59,574 nt of DNA from JAATGA01 sp047605605 (GTDB lineage: Bacteria > Pseudomonadota > Alphaproteobacteria > Rhodobacterales > Rhodobacteraceae): positions 1-59,574 of the forward strand of contig JASGFG010000011.1 of NCBI GenBank assembly GCA_047605605.1, read 5' to 3'. Positions 6,906 to 15,629 of the stretch are shown piece after piece (the first letter of the stretch is position 1; the number at the start of each line of letters is the position of its first letter). A program made the position numbers and the translations under genes. The notes below the pieces were generated by a model. That model was not told the DNA's origin and did no database searches. It was given only the letters and a program-made list of their open reading frames with translations.

Positions 6906-9194
6906 ATGGCGACCTCTCGCTTCCGCCGCCTTGCCTCGGGCACGGCGCTCTGTCTGTTGATGCCGGTCGGCCCGATGGCGGGGCTGGCCTTTGCCCAGGC
7001 CGTTGAAACGGTCGAGGAGGGTGAAACCGTCGTTCTGGATACGATCGTGCTGTCGGCCGAAGATCAGGGCAAGCAGGCGCTCGGCACCTCGACCATCGGC
7101 GCGGCCGATATCGAGAAGACGCCGGTGGTCAACGATGTGTCCGAAATCATCCGCAAGATGCCGGGCGTGAACCTGACGGGCACATCCCCGTCGGGCCAGC
7201 GCGGCAACCAGCGGCAGATCGACATTCGCGGCATGGGGCCGGAGAACACGCTGATCCTGATCGACGGCAAGCCGGTGATGTCGCGCACCTCGGTCAAGAT
7301 GGGCCGGTCGGGCGAGCGTGACACGCGCGGCGACAGCAACTGGGTTCCCGCCGAACTGATCGAGCGGATCGAGGTCATCCGCGGCCCGGCGGCGGCGCGC
7401 TATGGGTCGGGCGCTGCGGGCGGGGTGGTCAACATCATCACCAAGCGCCCCGACCACGACCTGTTTTCCATCGGGGTGAACTACAACCGGCCCGAAAGCA
7501 GCCTTGAAGGCACGGGCGCGCGGGTGAACATGCTGTGGGCCAAGCGGCTGGGCGACAATCTGGGCCTGCGGCTGACCGGTAACTACAACAGGACGAACCC
7601 CAGCGATCCCGCCCGCAACGCGCCGACCGTGGCGGGGGAAACCTGCTATTCCGGCACGACCGAGGTGGCCTGCACCTATGACGCGGGCAACGAAGGCGTG
7701 GTCAACAAGGACCTGACTGCCTCGCTGACCTGGGAACCGGACGACCGCAACCGGTTCGACTTTGATCTGGGGTTCTCGCGGCAGGGCAACATCTATGCCG
7801 GCGATACCCAGCTGGGCAGCGATCTGAGCAATGGCGGCGAAACGCTGATCGACCAGCTGGCCCGCGACGGCGCGGAAACCAACGTGATGCGCCGCACGAC
7901 CGCCGCCGTGACCCATACGGGCGACTATGCCTGGGGCATGACGAAAAGCTATGTCCAGTATGAACACACCAACAATACCCGCCTGATCGAAGGCACCGCA
8001 GGCAGCAGCGAGGGGTCGATCAACACCGAAGCCGGATGGGACCGCGCCTATCTGGACGCATGGAGCGCCAAGTCCGAGGCGACGCTGGAGCAGCCGCTGT
8101 TCGGCAAGCCTTCGGCCATCACCTTCGGCGCCGAGGTCCGTTCCGAACGGCTGGACCTGTCGGATTATACCGCGACGGCACTGGGCTTCGACTGGGACGA
8201 CATCTCTGCCGCGCCCGAGGACAACGACCCGATCAGCAGGCAGACCACCGTTGGCTTCTATGCCGAGGCCAATATCGAATGGACCGAAAAGCTGATGCTG
8301 ACGCCTTCGGTCCGGGTGGACTGGGCCGATACCTATGGGGCGAACCTGTCCGGCGGGCTGAGCGCGACCTATGCGATCAATGACGCCTGGACGGTCAAGG
8401 GCGGCGTCGCGCGCGCCTTCAAGTCGCCGAACCTTTATCAACTGTCGGAACGCTATGTCTATGGCACGCGCGGGAACGGCTGCCCCTATCTGTCGGATGG
8501 CACGCGCCTGTCGAACTGCCGGGTGTTGGGCAACCCCGATCTGGACCCCGAAACCTCGATCAACACCGAGATCGGCGTGGCTTATTCCGGGCTGAACGGG
8601 ATCGAGGCGACGCTGACCTATTTCCACAACGACTATCACGACAAGATCCAGGCCGGCACCCAGCGGGTCGGCACGATGACGGTCGGCACCACGGTCTACA
8701 ACGTGTTCAAATGGACCAACATTCCCGATGCGGTGGTGTCCGGTCTGGAAGGCAGCTTTGCCGCCGATCTGTCCGACACGATCCGGTTGAGCGTCAACGG
8801 CACCTACATGATCGACTCCGAACAGGAGCTGACCACCCAGGCCGGCGACAAGATCACCGTGCCGCTGTCGCTGGTGCCGAAATACACGATCAACGCCGCA
8901 CTCGACTGGCGCGCGACGGAACGGCTGACGGTCACGCCCTCGCTGACCCACTATGGCAAGACCGAGGCGCCGCTTTACACGGCCACCACCGGCGTTGCGA
9001 ATGACGATCTGGTCGACCGGGGCGGCTATACGATGATCAACCTGGCGGTGAACTATGACTTTGACGACGATCTGCGACTGGGGGCGGGCGTGACCAACCT
9101 GTTCAACAAGCAGATCCTGCGGTCGGGCGACGGGGCGGAGACCTACAACGAACCCGGCCGCGCCTTCTATGTCTCGCTGAACAAGACGTTCTGA
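6906..9194 (+). CDS. fepA: TonB-dependent ferric siderophore receptor, FepA-like
   Basis: This outer-membrane receptor has 762 residues. A Sec signal peptide (about residues 1-30, ending near LAFAQA) precedes a plug domain with IRGMGPENTLILIDGKP and the FepA-type block RGPAAARYGSGAAGGVVNI. A long beta-barrel ends in the aromatic residue of SLNKTF. Cysteine pairs in two barrel stretches (ETCYSG..VACTYD and NGCPYL..NCRV) resemble surface loops of catecholate receptors. Two in-frame starts exist: GTG at 6903 and ATG at 6906; I prefer the ATG. The substrate is probably an enterobactin-like catecholate, inferred from family. It is followed by the importer and reductase genes on the same strand, and three regulator-type sites precede it. 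Confidence 0.9.
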   Translation: MATSRFRRLASGTALCLLMPVGPMAGLAFAQAVETVEEGETVVLDTIVLSAEDQGKQALGTSTIGAADIEKTPVVNDVSEIIRKMPGVNLTGTSPSGQRGNQRQIDIRGMGPENTLILIDGKPVMSRTSVKMGRSGERDTRGDSNWVPAELIERIEVIRGPAAARYGSGAAGGVVNIITKRPDHDLFSIGVNYNRPESSLEGTGARVNMLWAKRLGDNLGLRLTGNYNRTNPSDPARNAPTVAGETCYSGTTEVACTYDAGNEGVVNKDLTASLTWEPDDRNRFDFDLGFSRQGNIYAGDTQLGSDLSNGGETLIDQLARDGAETNVMRRTTAAVTHTGDYAWGMTKSYVQYEHTNNTRLIEGTAGSSEGSINTEAGWDRAYLDAWSAKSEATLEQPLFGKPSAITFGAEVRSERLDLSDYTATALGFDWDDISAAPEDNDPISRQTTVGFYAEANIEWTEKLMLTPSVRVDWADTYGANLSGGLSATYAINDAWTVKGGVARAFKSPNLYQLSERYVYGTRGNGCPYLSDGTRLSNCRVLGNPDLDPETSINTEIGVAYSGLNGIEATLTYFHNDYHDKIQAGTQRVGTMTVGTTVYNVFKWTNIPDAVVSGLEGSFAADLSDTIRLSVNGTYMIDSEQELTTQAGDKITVPLSLVPKYTINAALDWRATERLTVTPSLTHYGKTEAPLYTATTGVANDDLVDRGGYTMINLAVNYDFDDDLRLGAGVTNLFNKQILRSGDGAETYNEPGRAFYVSLNKTF

Positions 9195-9200
9195 TCAGGC

Positions 9201-9231
9201 CCGGACCGCCCCCCGCCATGGGGCGGTCCGG
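9201..9231 (+). terminator. Strong hairpin after the FepA-like receptor
   Basis: A perfect 12 bp stem (CCGGACCGCCCC pairing with GGGGCGGTCCGG) with a 7 nt loop starts 6 nt after the receptor stop codon. No T run follows. It may terminate part of the transcripts, or protect the receptor mRNA 3' end, so that the receptor is made in excess over downstream genes. Confidence 0.6.
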
Positions 9232-9293
9232 TGCATCGGCGACCCGGCCCGGCGCCGAGCCCCCCCTTCAACCGTCAGATCAAGGAAATATCC

Positions 9294-10700
9294 ATGATGC
9301 GCGTTCCCTCGTTCCGCCTGCGCCTGATCCCCTGCGCCACGGCGCTTGCCCTGTCGATGGCCTCGGCCAGCGGGGCGGAAACCGTCTTTACCCCGGTGTC
9401 GAAAGCGGCCGAAGGGCAGATCCGGGCCGCCTCGGCCACGCAGGGCCAGCCGCTCTATAAGGGGGGCAAGGCGGTGATCGGCGGCGAGGGCATGGTGCCG
9501 GGGCAGGAGATCACCCTGATGCGCAGCACGACCGTGCTGAACCCCGATGCGCCGCTGGTCGTCGATGCCGAGGGCAAGTTCTCGTTCGAGATGGCGGTGG
9601 ATGCCGATGCGGTGCCCGGACTTCAGCCGATCCTTGTCGTCGCCGAAAAGCCGGCCGCCGCGCAGGTCGTCACCCTGAAGATCTCGCCCCAGGTGCCGGT
9701 GGCGGGGGCGGAGAATTTCGACATCGCCAGCGGCCCGGTCACGCGCGGGCTGTATCAGGTGGCCTACAGCAAGGCCTCGGGCGTGGTCTTTGTCGCTTCG
9801 GCGGTCGGGCGCCCGCCGGTCAAGGAATCGGCGCTGGTCAAGATCGACGCCAAGACGCTGGAGGTTCTGGCCAGCGTGACGCCCGCCGCAGCCCCGGCGC
9901 GGGCCGATGGCACGGAGGGCGGGGTTTTCGCCGTCTATGGGGTGGCGGTCGATGACTCGAACGGCACCGTCTGGGTGACGAACACCCGTCAGAACACCAT
10001 CGCGGTCTACCGCCAGTCCGACCTGTCGCTGATCCGCCAGTTCGAGCCGGGCACCGTGAACCATGCCCGCGACGTGGTGATCGACGAGGGCCGCGGTCGC
10101 GCCTATGCCAGCGCCACCCGCACCGGAAACATCGAGGTCTTCGACCTGAAGACCCTGGAAAAGCTGGAGCCGATCGTCATCGCCTCGGGCAAGCGGGGCG
10201 ATGACTTCTCGGCCATGGCGCTGGACATCGACACCGCAGCGGGCAAGCTGGTGAACGTGTCCATGTCCACGGACGAGGCGGCGGTGGTCGACCTTGCCTC
10301 GGGCCAGACCAGGGTGATCCCGCTGCCGGGCGCGCGCGGTGCCTCGGGCGTGGCCTATGACGCACAGGAGGGGCTTATCTTCGTCGCCTCGCAGCAGTCG
10401 GACAACCTGCTGATCGTCAAGGCCGAAACCGGCGAGATCCTGCATGACGTGCCGGTGGGGGCGCAGCCGCTGAATGTGACCTTCGATCCGGTCGGGCGGC
10501 TGGCCTATGTGGCCAACCGCGGGGCGGGCACGATCGCGGTGGTCGATACCGCGGGCAGGATCGTCGCGAACATCGACGCCGGAAACCTGCCCAACCAGCT
10601 GCGCGCCGATGGCGAGGGGAATGTCTGGGCGGTGAACAAGTCGCGGGGCGAGAACGACCCCCAGGGCGACCGCATCTGGCGCCTCCGCCCGGTGAAGTGA
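9294..10700 (+). CDS. YncE-like periplasmic beta-propeller protein
   Basis: The 468-residue protein has a Sec signal peptide (about residues 1-29, ending SMASASGA). An Ig-like N-terminal part follows, then repeated blades of the WD40/YVTN type with motifs such as GVAVDDSNGTVWVTNTRQNTIAVY, GVAYDAQEGLIFVASQQSDNLLIV and RLAYVANRGAGTIAVVD. In E. coli, yncE lies next to the TonB-dependent receptor gene yncD; here the gene also follows a TonB-dependent receptor. The precise role of such proteins is not known; a periplasmic accessory function in siderophore uptake is inferred from neighbours. The start with AAGGAA upstream at 9282-9287 was chosen; an ATG 3 nt later is an alternative. Confidence 0.8.
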   Translation: MMRVPSFRLRLIPCATALALSMASASGAETVFTPVSKAAEGQIRAASATQGQPLYKGGKAVIGGEGMVPGQEITLMRSTTVLNPDAPLVVDAEGKFSFEMAVDADAVPGLQPILVVAEKPAAAQVVTLKISPQVPVAGAENFDIASGPVTRGLYQVAYSKASGVVFVASAVGRPPVKESALVKIDAKTLEVLASVTPAAAPARADGTEGGVFAVYGVAVDDSNGTVWVTNTRQNTIAVYRQSDLSLIRQFEPGTVNHARDVVIDEGRGRAYASATRTGNIEVFDLKTLEKLEPIVIASGKRGDDFSAMALDIDTAAGKLVNVSMSTDEAAVVDLASGQTRVIPLPGARGASGVAYDAQEGLIFVASQQSDNLLIVKAETGEILHDVPVGAQPLNVTFDPVGRLAYVANRGAGTIAVVDTAGRIVANIDAGNLPNQLRADGEGNVWAVNKSRGENDPQGDRIWRLRPVK

Positions 10701-10720
10701 CCGGATGGCGGCCCCGGTCC

Positions 10721-10794
10721 CCCGCAGGGACATGCGGGATCGGCAGCCGCGGTAAGGGTCCGGTTCATTCGGATTGTAGTTGACAATTTTTGTC
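10721..10794 (+). promoter_or_regulatory. Hairpin and inverted repeat before the siderophore importer genes
   Basis: After the beta-propeller gene there is a short hairpin (CCCGCA, 6 nt loop, TGCGGG; 10721-10738), then an AT-richer stretch with TTGACA at 10780 and the inverted repeat GACAA-TTT-TTGTC at 10782-10794. This sits 22-34 bp before the importer start codon. A promoter or operator for the importer operon is plausible, but I cannot match it to a known iron-regulator consensus. Confidence 0.35.
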
Positions 10795-10815
10795 GGCCAC
10801 TCCACTCCCATCCCG

Positions 10816-11838
10816 ATGGTTGCCGCCGATCCGCCCTTTCCTGCCCCGAGGCCCTGCCGCCCCGACCGGCGGGATTTCCTGCTGGGCGCGCTCGCCCTGG
10901 CCGCGACGCCGGCCAGGGCGGCGGCAGGGGTCATCGAACACGTCTGGGGAACGCTGGACCTGTCGGCGCCGGCGCGGCGGGTCGTGTCGCTGGGCTATAC
11001 CTCGCATGACACGCTGCTGGCGCTTGGGGTCGTGCCGGTGGCGGTGCGCTACTGGTATGGGCCGGGCGAAACCGGGGTCTGGCCCTGGGCCGAGCCGCTG
11101 CTGGACGGGGCGAAACCTCTGGTCCTGCGGGGCGAGGTGTCGATGGAACAGGTCGCGGCCCTGTCGCCCGATCTGATCGTCGCCATCGGTTCGGGGATCA
11201 CCCATGCGGAATACACCGTCCTGTCGCGCATCGCGCCGACGCTGATGCAGCCCGCGGGGCAAAGCGCGTTTTCCACGCCCTGGGATCTGGCCACCCGGAT
11301 GATGGGCCGCGCCACGGGACGCGAGCCGCAGGCCGAGGCGCTGATCGAAGGGGTGCGCCGGCGTTTCGCGCAGGCTGCCGCCCGCAATCCGCACTGGGCG
11401 GGGCAAAGCGGCGCGGCCGCCTATCACTGGGCGGGAACCAGCGGCGTCTTCCTGCCCGGCGACGGCCGGGCCGAGTTCCTGTCGGTGCTGGGCTTTGCCG
11501 TGCCCGACCGGATCGCCGCCCTTGCCGGGAACGGGCTGTTCTTTGCCGACCTGTCGCCCGAGGATCTGTCCCCGCTGGATGCGGATGTGCTGGTCTGGAT
11601 CTCGTTTCAGGATACCGACCCCGATCTGGCGGCGCTTCCCATGCGCAGGACGCTGCGCGCCTGGCAGCAGGGACGCGAGGTCTTTGCCGGGCCGTTGCTG
11701 GCCGGCGCGATGGCCCATGCCAGCGTGCTGTCCATGCCCTTTGCGCTGGACGCGCTGGAGGCCGATCTGGCGGCGGCCGCCGATGGCGATCCGGCGACGC
11801 CGGTTGCCTCGGCCGTGGCGGCGGGGCTGGCGGGATGA
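10816..11838 (+). CDS. Ferric-siderophore ABC transporter, periplasmic binding protein
   Basis: This type-III periplasmic binding protein of 340 residues belongs to the FepB/FecB/FhuD class. It carries a twin-arginine signal (DRRDFLLGALALAATPARA, arginines 18-19), so it is probably exported folded by Tat. Family segments include RRVVSLGYTSHDTLLALGVVPVAV and VSMEQVAALSPDLIVAIGSG. The ATG at 10816 is preferred over an upstream TTG, because that TTG falls in a putative promoter element and the ATG leaves a normal-length n-region before the RR motif. It overlaps the first permease gene by ATGA. Which siderophore is bound cannot be told. Confidence 0.88.
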   Translation: MVAADPPFPAPRPCRPDRRDFLLGALALAATPARAAAGVIEHVWGTLDLSAPARRVVSLGYTSHDTLLALGVVPVAVRYWYGPGETGVWPWAEPLLDGAKPLVLRGEVSMEQVAALSPDLIVAIGSGITHAEYTVLSRIAPTLMQPAGQSAFSTPWDLATRMMGRATGREPQAEALIEGVRRRFAQAAARNPHWAGQSGAAAYHWAGTSGVFLPGDGRAEFLSVLGFAVPDRIAALAGNGLFFADLSPEDLSPLDADVLVWISFQDTDPDLAALPMRRTLRAWQQGREVFAGPLLAGAMAHASVLSMPFALDALEADLAAAADGDPATPVASAVAAGLAG

Positions 11839-12818
11839 GGCGGATGCTGCCCGCGCTGCTGTTGCTGGTTGTCATGGCGCTGGCGCTCGGGGTGGGGGTG
11901 CGGATGATCCCGCCGTCGGCGATGTGGGCGGCCCTGACCGCGCCCGACATGACCGACGCCGATCAGGTGGCTTTCCTCAGCCTGCGGCTGCCGCGGCTTT
12001 GGGCGGGGCTGATCGCGGGGGCGGCGCTTGGCCTGGCGGGGGTGGTGCTGCGCGGCCTGACCCGCAACCCGGTGGCCGAGCCGGGCACGCTGGGCGTCAA
12101 TGCCGGGGCGGCGCTGGCGGTGGTGGCGGGCGCGCTGCTGACCGGGCGGGGCGACGGCGGGCTGGTCACGGCGCTCGCCTTTCCGGGCGCGCTGGCCGCA
12201 ATGGCCGCGGTCTTCGTCATCGGCGGGGGCCTGAGCGGCGGGGCAGGGCCGATGCGGCTGGCGCTGGCGGGGGCAGTCCTGAACGCGCTCCTGCTGTCGC
12301 TGACCACGGCGGTCGTCCTGATGCGGGCCGAGGGGCTGGAGGTTCTGCGCTTCTGGTCGGTGGGGTCGCTGACGCAGGCGGCGGCGCGGCCTCTGGCGGC
12401 GATGTCGGCAGTGGCGGGCGCCGGGGCGGTGATGGCGCTGGCGCTGGCGCCGTCGCTGGACAGCCTGGCCCTGGGCGAGGCATTGGCCCGCGGCCTGGGC
12501 ACACGGACGGGGCGGGTCAAGGCGGCCGCGCTGGTCGTCATCGCCATGCTGGCGGCGGCTGCGGTGGCGGTGGCGGGGCCGATCGCCTTTCTGGGGCTGA
12601 TGGTGCGGGAACTGGCGCGGCGCGCCGCGGGACCGGGAATGCGCGGGCAGATGCTGGCGGCGCTGTGCCTGGGGCCGGCGGTGCTGCTTTTGGCCGATGT
12701 GGCGGGGCGTCTGATCCTGCAACCGCTGGAGGTGCGGGCGGGGCTGATGACGGCGCTGGTCGGCGGGCCGGTCTTCATCGCGCTGGCGCGGGGCATCCGG
12801 CCGGGGGCGCGGGCATGA
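11835..12818 (+). CDS. Ferric-siderophore ABC transporter permease (FecCD family, first)
   Basis: The 327-residue protein is almost entirely hydrophobic, with the 9-10 transmembrane helices of the BtuC/FecCD fold. The conserved segments RLPRLWAGLIAGAALGLAGVVLRGLTRNPVAEPGTLGVNAGA and AGPIAFLGLMVRELAR (the loop that contacts the ATPase) are present. It corresponds to the FepD/FecC position. It is coupled by ATGA overlaps to the binding protein before it and the second permease after it; the two permeases probably form a heterodimer. Confidence 0.92.
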   Translation: MRRMLPALLLLVVMALALGVGVRMIPPSAMWAALTAPDMTDADQVAFLSLRLPRLWAGLIAGAALGLAGVVLRGLTRNPVAEPGTLGVNAGAALAVVAGALLTGRGDGGLVTALAFPGALAAMAAVFVIGGGLSGGAGPMRLALAGAVLNALLLSLTTAVVLMRAEGLEVLRFWSVGSLTQAAARPLAAMSAVAGAGAVMALALAPSLDSLALGEALARGLGTRTGRVKAAALVVIAMLAAAAVAVAGPIAFLGLMVRELARRAAGPGMRGQMLAALCLGPAVLLLADVAGRLILQPLEVRAGLMTALVGGPVFIALARGIRPGARA

Positions 12819-13789
12819 GATGGCTTTTCCCCGCCGCGCTTCTGGCGCTTCTGGTCGCGCTCGGGCTGATGCTGGGCGAGGTGCCGGTGGCGCTGCACGA
12901 CATCCTGCAAGGGCTGACCGGGGGCGAAGGCGCGGGCGCGCTGACGGTGCGGATCTTGCGGGCGCCTCGCGTTCTGGTGGCGGTGGGGGCGGGGGCCTGT
13001 CTGGGCATTTCGGGCGCGATCTTCCAGATCCTCCTGCGCAATCCCCTGGCTTCGCCCGACCTGATGGGGTTTGCCCCCGGCGCGGGGCTGGCGATGATCG
13101 CCGCGCTGGCCTTCGGACTGCACCTGCCGCCGCCGGTGATCGCGGCGGCGGGGGGGCTGGCCGCCGCGGTGGCGGTGGCCGCGTTGGCCTGGCGGCGGGG
13201 CGAGGGGCTGGCACCGCTGCGGCTGGTGCTGGTCGGGCTGGGGGTGGGGTTCACCTGCGCGGCGCTGGCGGCCTTTCTGATGCTGCGCCTGCCCGGCCCC
13301 GACGCGACCGAGGCGCAGCGTTGGCTCAGCGGGTCTCTCGCCGCTCGCGGATGGGACCATGTCTGGCAGGTCTGGATCGCGGGCTGCGCGCTGGCGCTGG
13401 CCCTTGCATTTCAGGTGCGGGGGCTGGCGCTGCTGGAACTGGGGGACGATCTGGCGCAGGGGCTGGGCCTGCGGCTGGGCCGGGCACGGGCCGGGCTGGC
13501 GGCCACGGGGGTCGCGCTGATGGCGGCGGGGGTGGCGGTAGCGGGGCCGGTGGCCTTCGTGCCGCTGATGTCGGGGCCTGTGGGCGCGGCATTGACCGGG
13601 GCCAGCCGCCCTGCGCCGCGTCTGGTCGCGGCCGGGCTGGCCGGGGCGATCATCACCTGCGGCGCGGATCTTGCCGCCCGCGTGGTGGCGCCCGACTTCG
13701 GCCTGCCGCTGGGGGTGCTGACCGGAATGCTGGGGGCGCCCTATCTGATGTGGCGGCTGACGCGCGAAATCGAAAGGGGCGAGTTGTGA
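12815..13789 (+). CDS. Ferric-siderophore ABC transporter permease (FecCD family, second)
   Basis: This is the second FecCD-type permease, 324 residues, corresponding to FepG/FecD. Segments RILRAPRVLVAVGAGACLGISGA and LLRNPLASPDLMGFAPGA match the conserved N-terminal block, and AGPVAFVPLMSGPVGAAL is the cytoplasmic coupling loop. It starts inside the preceding permease gene (ATGA) and its stop overlaps the GTG of the ATPase gene, so four importer genes form one translationally coupled block. Confidence 0.92.
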   Translation: MRWLFPAALLALLVALGLMLGEVPVALHDILQGLTGGEGAGALTVRILRAPRVLVAVGAGACLGISGAIFQILLRNPLASPDLMGFAPGAGLAMIAALAFGLHLPPPVIAAAGGLAAAVAVAALAWRRGEGLAPLRLVLVGLGVGFTCAALAAFLMLRLPGPDATEAQRWLSGSLAARGWDHVWQVWIAGCALALALAFQVRGLALLELGDDLAQGLGLRLGRARAGLAATGVALMAAGVAVAGPVAFVPLMSGPVGAALTGASRPAPRLVAAGLAGAIITCGADLAARVVAPDFGLPLGVLTGMLGAPYLMWRLTREIERGEL

Positions 13790-14565
13790 GCGGCAACCTT
13801 CTGCGCGCCGAGGGCGTGACGCTGGGCTATCCGGGGCGGGTGGTGATCCGCGATCTGACGCTGGACCTGCCCGCGGGGCGGGTCACCGCGATCCTGGGGC
13901 CGAACGGCTGCGGCAAGTCCACGCTGCTGCGCGCCGCCGCCCGGCTGATCGCGCCGGTGGCGGGGCGGGTCGCGCTGGACGGGCAGGACGTGCGGCGGAT
14001 CGACAGCCGCGCCTTGGCCCGGCGTCTGGCCATCCTGCCGCAGGCGCCGCTGGCGCCCGAAGGGATCACCGTCGCCGATCTGGTGGCGCGGGGGCGTGCG
14101 CCCTGGCGCGGGCTGCTGGCCGGATGGACGGCGGCGGATGCGCGGGCGGTCGAGGGGGCGCTGGACGCGGTCGGCATGGCGGATATGGCCGACCGCCCGG
14201 TGGCGGAACTGTCCGGCGGCCAGCGGCAGCGCGCCTGGATCGCGCTGGTTCTGGCGCAGGAGACGCAGGTGCTGCTGCTGGACGAGCCGACGACCTGGCT
14301 GGACCTGCCCCACCAGATCGAGGTGCTGCGCCTGCTGCAACGGCTGAACCGCGACCGGGGTGTCACGGTGGTCAGCGTGCTGCACGACCTGAACCTGGCG
14401 GCGCGGCACAGCGACCATCTGGTGCTGCTGGGGCCGGACGGGCTGGTGGCCGAAGGGCCGCCCGAAACCGTGCTGACCCCCGCCGCGCTGGAGCGCGCCT
14501 TTGGCCTGCGTGCGCAGGTGATCCCCGACCCCGTGGCGGCGACGCCGATGGTGGTGCCGCTGTGA
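13786..14565 (+). CDS. Ferric-siderophore ABC transporter ATP-binding protein
   Basis: This ATPase of the FepC/FecE class has 259 residues: Walker A GPNGCGKST at 38-46, signature LSGGQ at 142-146 and Walker B LLLDEP at 163-168, followed by TTWLDLPHQIEVL, which is diagnostic for iron-siderophore importers. The H-loop is in VLHDLN. The start is GTG, overlapping the permease stop (GTGA). It powers import through the two preceding permeases. Confidence 0.94.
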   Translation: MSGNLLRAEGVTLGYPGRVVIRDLTLDLPAGRVTAILGPNGCGKSTLLRAAARLIAPVAGRVALDGQDVRRIDSRALARRLAILPQAPLAPEGITVADLVARGRAPWRGLLAGWTAADARAVEGALDAVGMADMADRPVAELSGGQRQRAWIALVLAQETQVLLLDEPTTWLDLPHQIEVLRLLQRLNRDRGVTVVSVLHDLNLAARHSDHLVLLGPDGLVAEGPPETVLTPAALERAFGLRAQVIPDPVAATPMVVPL

Positions 14566-15509
14566 GCAATTCCACGACAGGCCATATCCGGCAGGGTGCG
14601 GGTGCGGCCATCGCCGCTTTGCGGGCGCGGGCGGTGGAGTGGGAACTGGAGGCGGCCGAGACCGGCGGCACGCTGATCCTGCCGCTTTGGGGCGGGGAAC
14701 TGCGCGCCGATCCGGCCGACTCCGGCCTGCGCCTGACCATCCGCGCGCCGGAACGGCGGCTGGTGCAGGTGATCCGCGACGCGGCGAGCGAGCTGCTGGC
14801 GGGCGAGGGCATCGCCGTGGTCTGGGATGCGGTGGAAACCGGCGCGCTGGCCCCGGGCCTGTCGCTGATGCGGGTGGCGGGCGTCACGCACCGCTCGCCC
14901 GGTTTCCTGCGCGTGCGGCTGCGGGGGGACGAGGCTGCGCGCTTTGCTACGGGCGGGCTGCATTTCCGCCTGCTGCTGCCCCCCGCCGGGCGCGTGCCGG
15001 TCTGGCCGCGCATCGCGGCGACGGGGCGCACGGTCTGGCCCGAGGGGGCGGATGCGCTGCACCGTCCGGTCTATACGGTGGCGGCGCAGGACGAGGACTG
15101 GCTGGATTTCGACATCTGGCGCCATGCGGGCAGCCCGACCTGTGACTGGGCCGAAACCGTGGCGCAGGGGGCCGAGGTGGGGATTATCGGCCCCGGTGGC
15201 GGCTGGTGCCCCGAGGCGCGGCAGGTGATGCTGTTCGGCGATGAAACCGCCCTGCCCGCTGTTGCGAGGATGCTGGATCTGGCGCCCGGACGCGTGATGG
15301 CGCATGTCAGCGTTGCCGAACATGACCTTTGTGGCCTGCGTGCCGAGCGTGTGCCTGATCTTGTCGCCGCGCTGGAGCGTGCCGAGATCGCCCCCGGCAC
15401 CCATGTCTGGTTCGCCGCGCGCGAGGATCAGGCGCGGGCGGCGCGCGCCCTGCTGACGGCGCGGGGGTTGGGGAAAAAGGATTTCACCGCCGCTGCCTAC
15501 TGGAGCTGA
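14562..15509 (+). CDS. Siderophore-interacting protein (FAD-dependent ferric-siderophore reductase) with N-terminal DUF2218-like domain
   Basis: The 315-residue protein has two parts. The first about 90 residues (RARAVEWELEAAETGGTL through ERRLVQVIRDAASELLAG, then VVWD) resemble DUF2218. From about residue 105 it follows the ViuB/YqjH-type NADPH:ferric-siderophore reductase pattern: VTHRSPGFLRVRL, the FAD-binding HRPVYTVAA, FDIWRHAGSPTCDWAE and GPGGGWCPE. Family members release iron from imported siderophores by reduction in the cytoplasm. It is the last gene of the importer operon (GTG start overlapping the ATPase stop, GTGA). A YqjI-like regulator is encoded in the same island. Confidence 0.87.
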   Translation: MSNSTTGHIRQGAGAAIAALRARAVEWELEAAETGGTLILPLWGGELRADPADSGLRLTIRAPERRLVQVIRDAASELLAGEGIAVVWDAVETGALAPGLSLMRVAGVTHRSPGFLRVRLRGDEAARFATGGLHFRLLLPPAGRVPVWPRIAATGRTVWPEGADALHRPVYTVAAQDEDWLDFDIWRHAGSPTCDWAETVAQGAEVGIIGPGGGWCPEARQVMLFGDETALPAVARMLDLAPGRVMAHVSVAEHDLCGLRAERVPDLVAALERAEIAPGTHVWFAAREDQARAARALLTARGLGKKDFTAAAYWS

Positions 15510-15532
15510 GACGGCGGTGCCTCCGGCCGGCC

Positions 15533-15591
15533 CCGGAGGGGTTTTGCACCCCTCCGGACCTCCCCGCAGGATATTTGGGTCCAGAAAGAGG
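15533..15591. repeat. Intergenic repeat copy 2, containing a 10 bp-stem terminator
   Basis: Read on the minus strand this shows CTCTTTCTGGA, AATATCCT and GGTCCGG in the same order as 5244-5300. Within it, CCGGAGGGGT and ACCCCTCCGG (15533-15557) form a perfect 10 bp stem with a 5 nt loop. It lies between two convergent genes, where it can serve as a bidirectional terminator for the importer operon and the ABC exporter-type gene. Confidence 0.7.
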
Positions 15592-15629
15592 GAAAGGCGC
15601 GAAGGCGTTTTCTTTCGCGGGGATGGCGC

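Noticed and set aside
10780..10815. TTG start for the siderophore-binding protein
   Set aside because: The TTG lies within TTGACA and an inverted repeat that look like promoter elements, and the ATG at 10816 already leaves a normal twin-arginine signal peptide.
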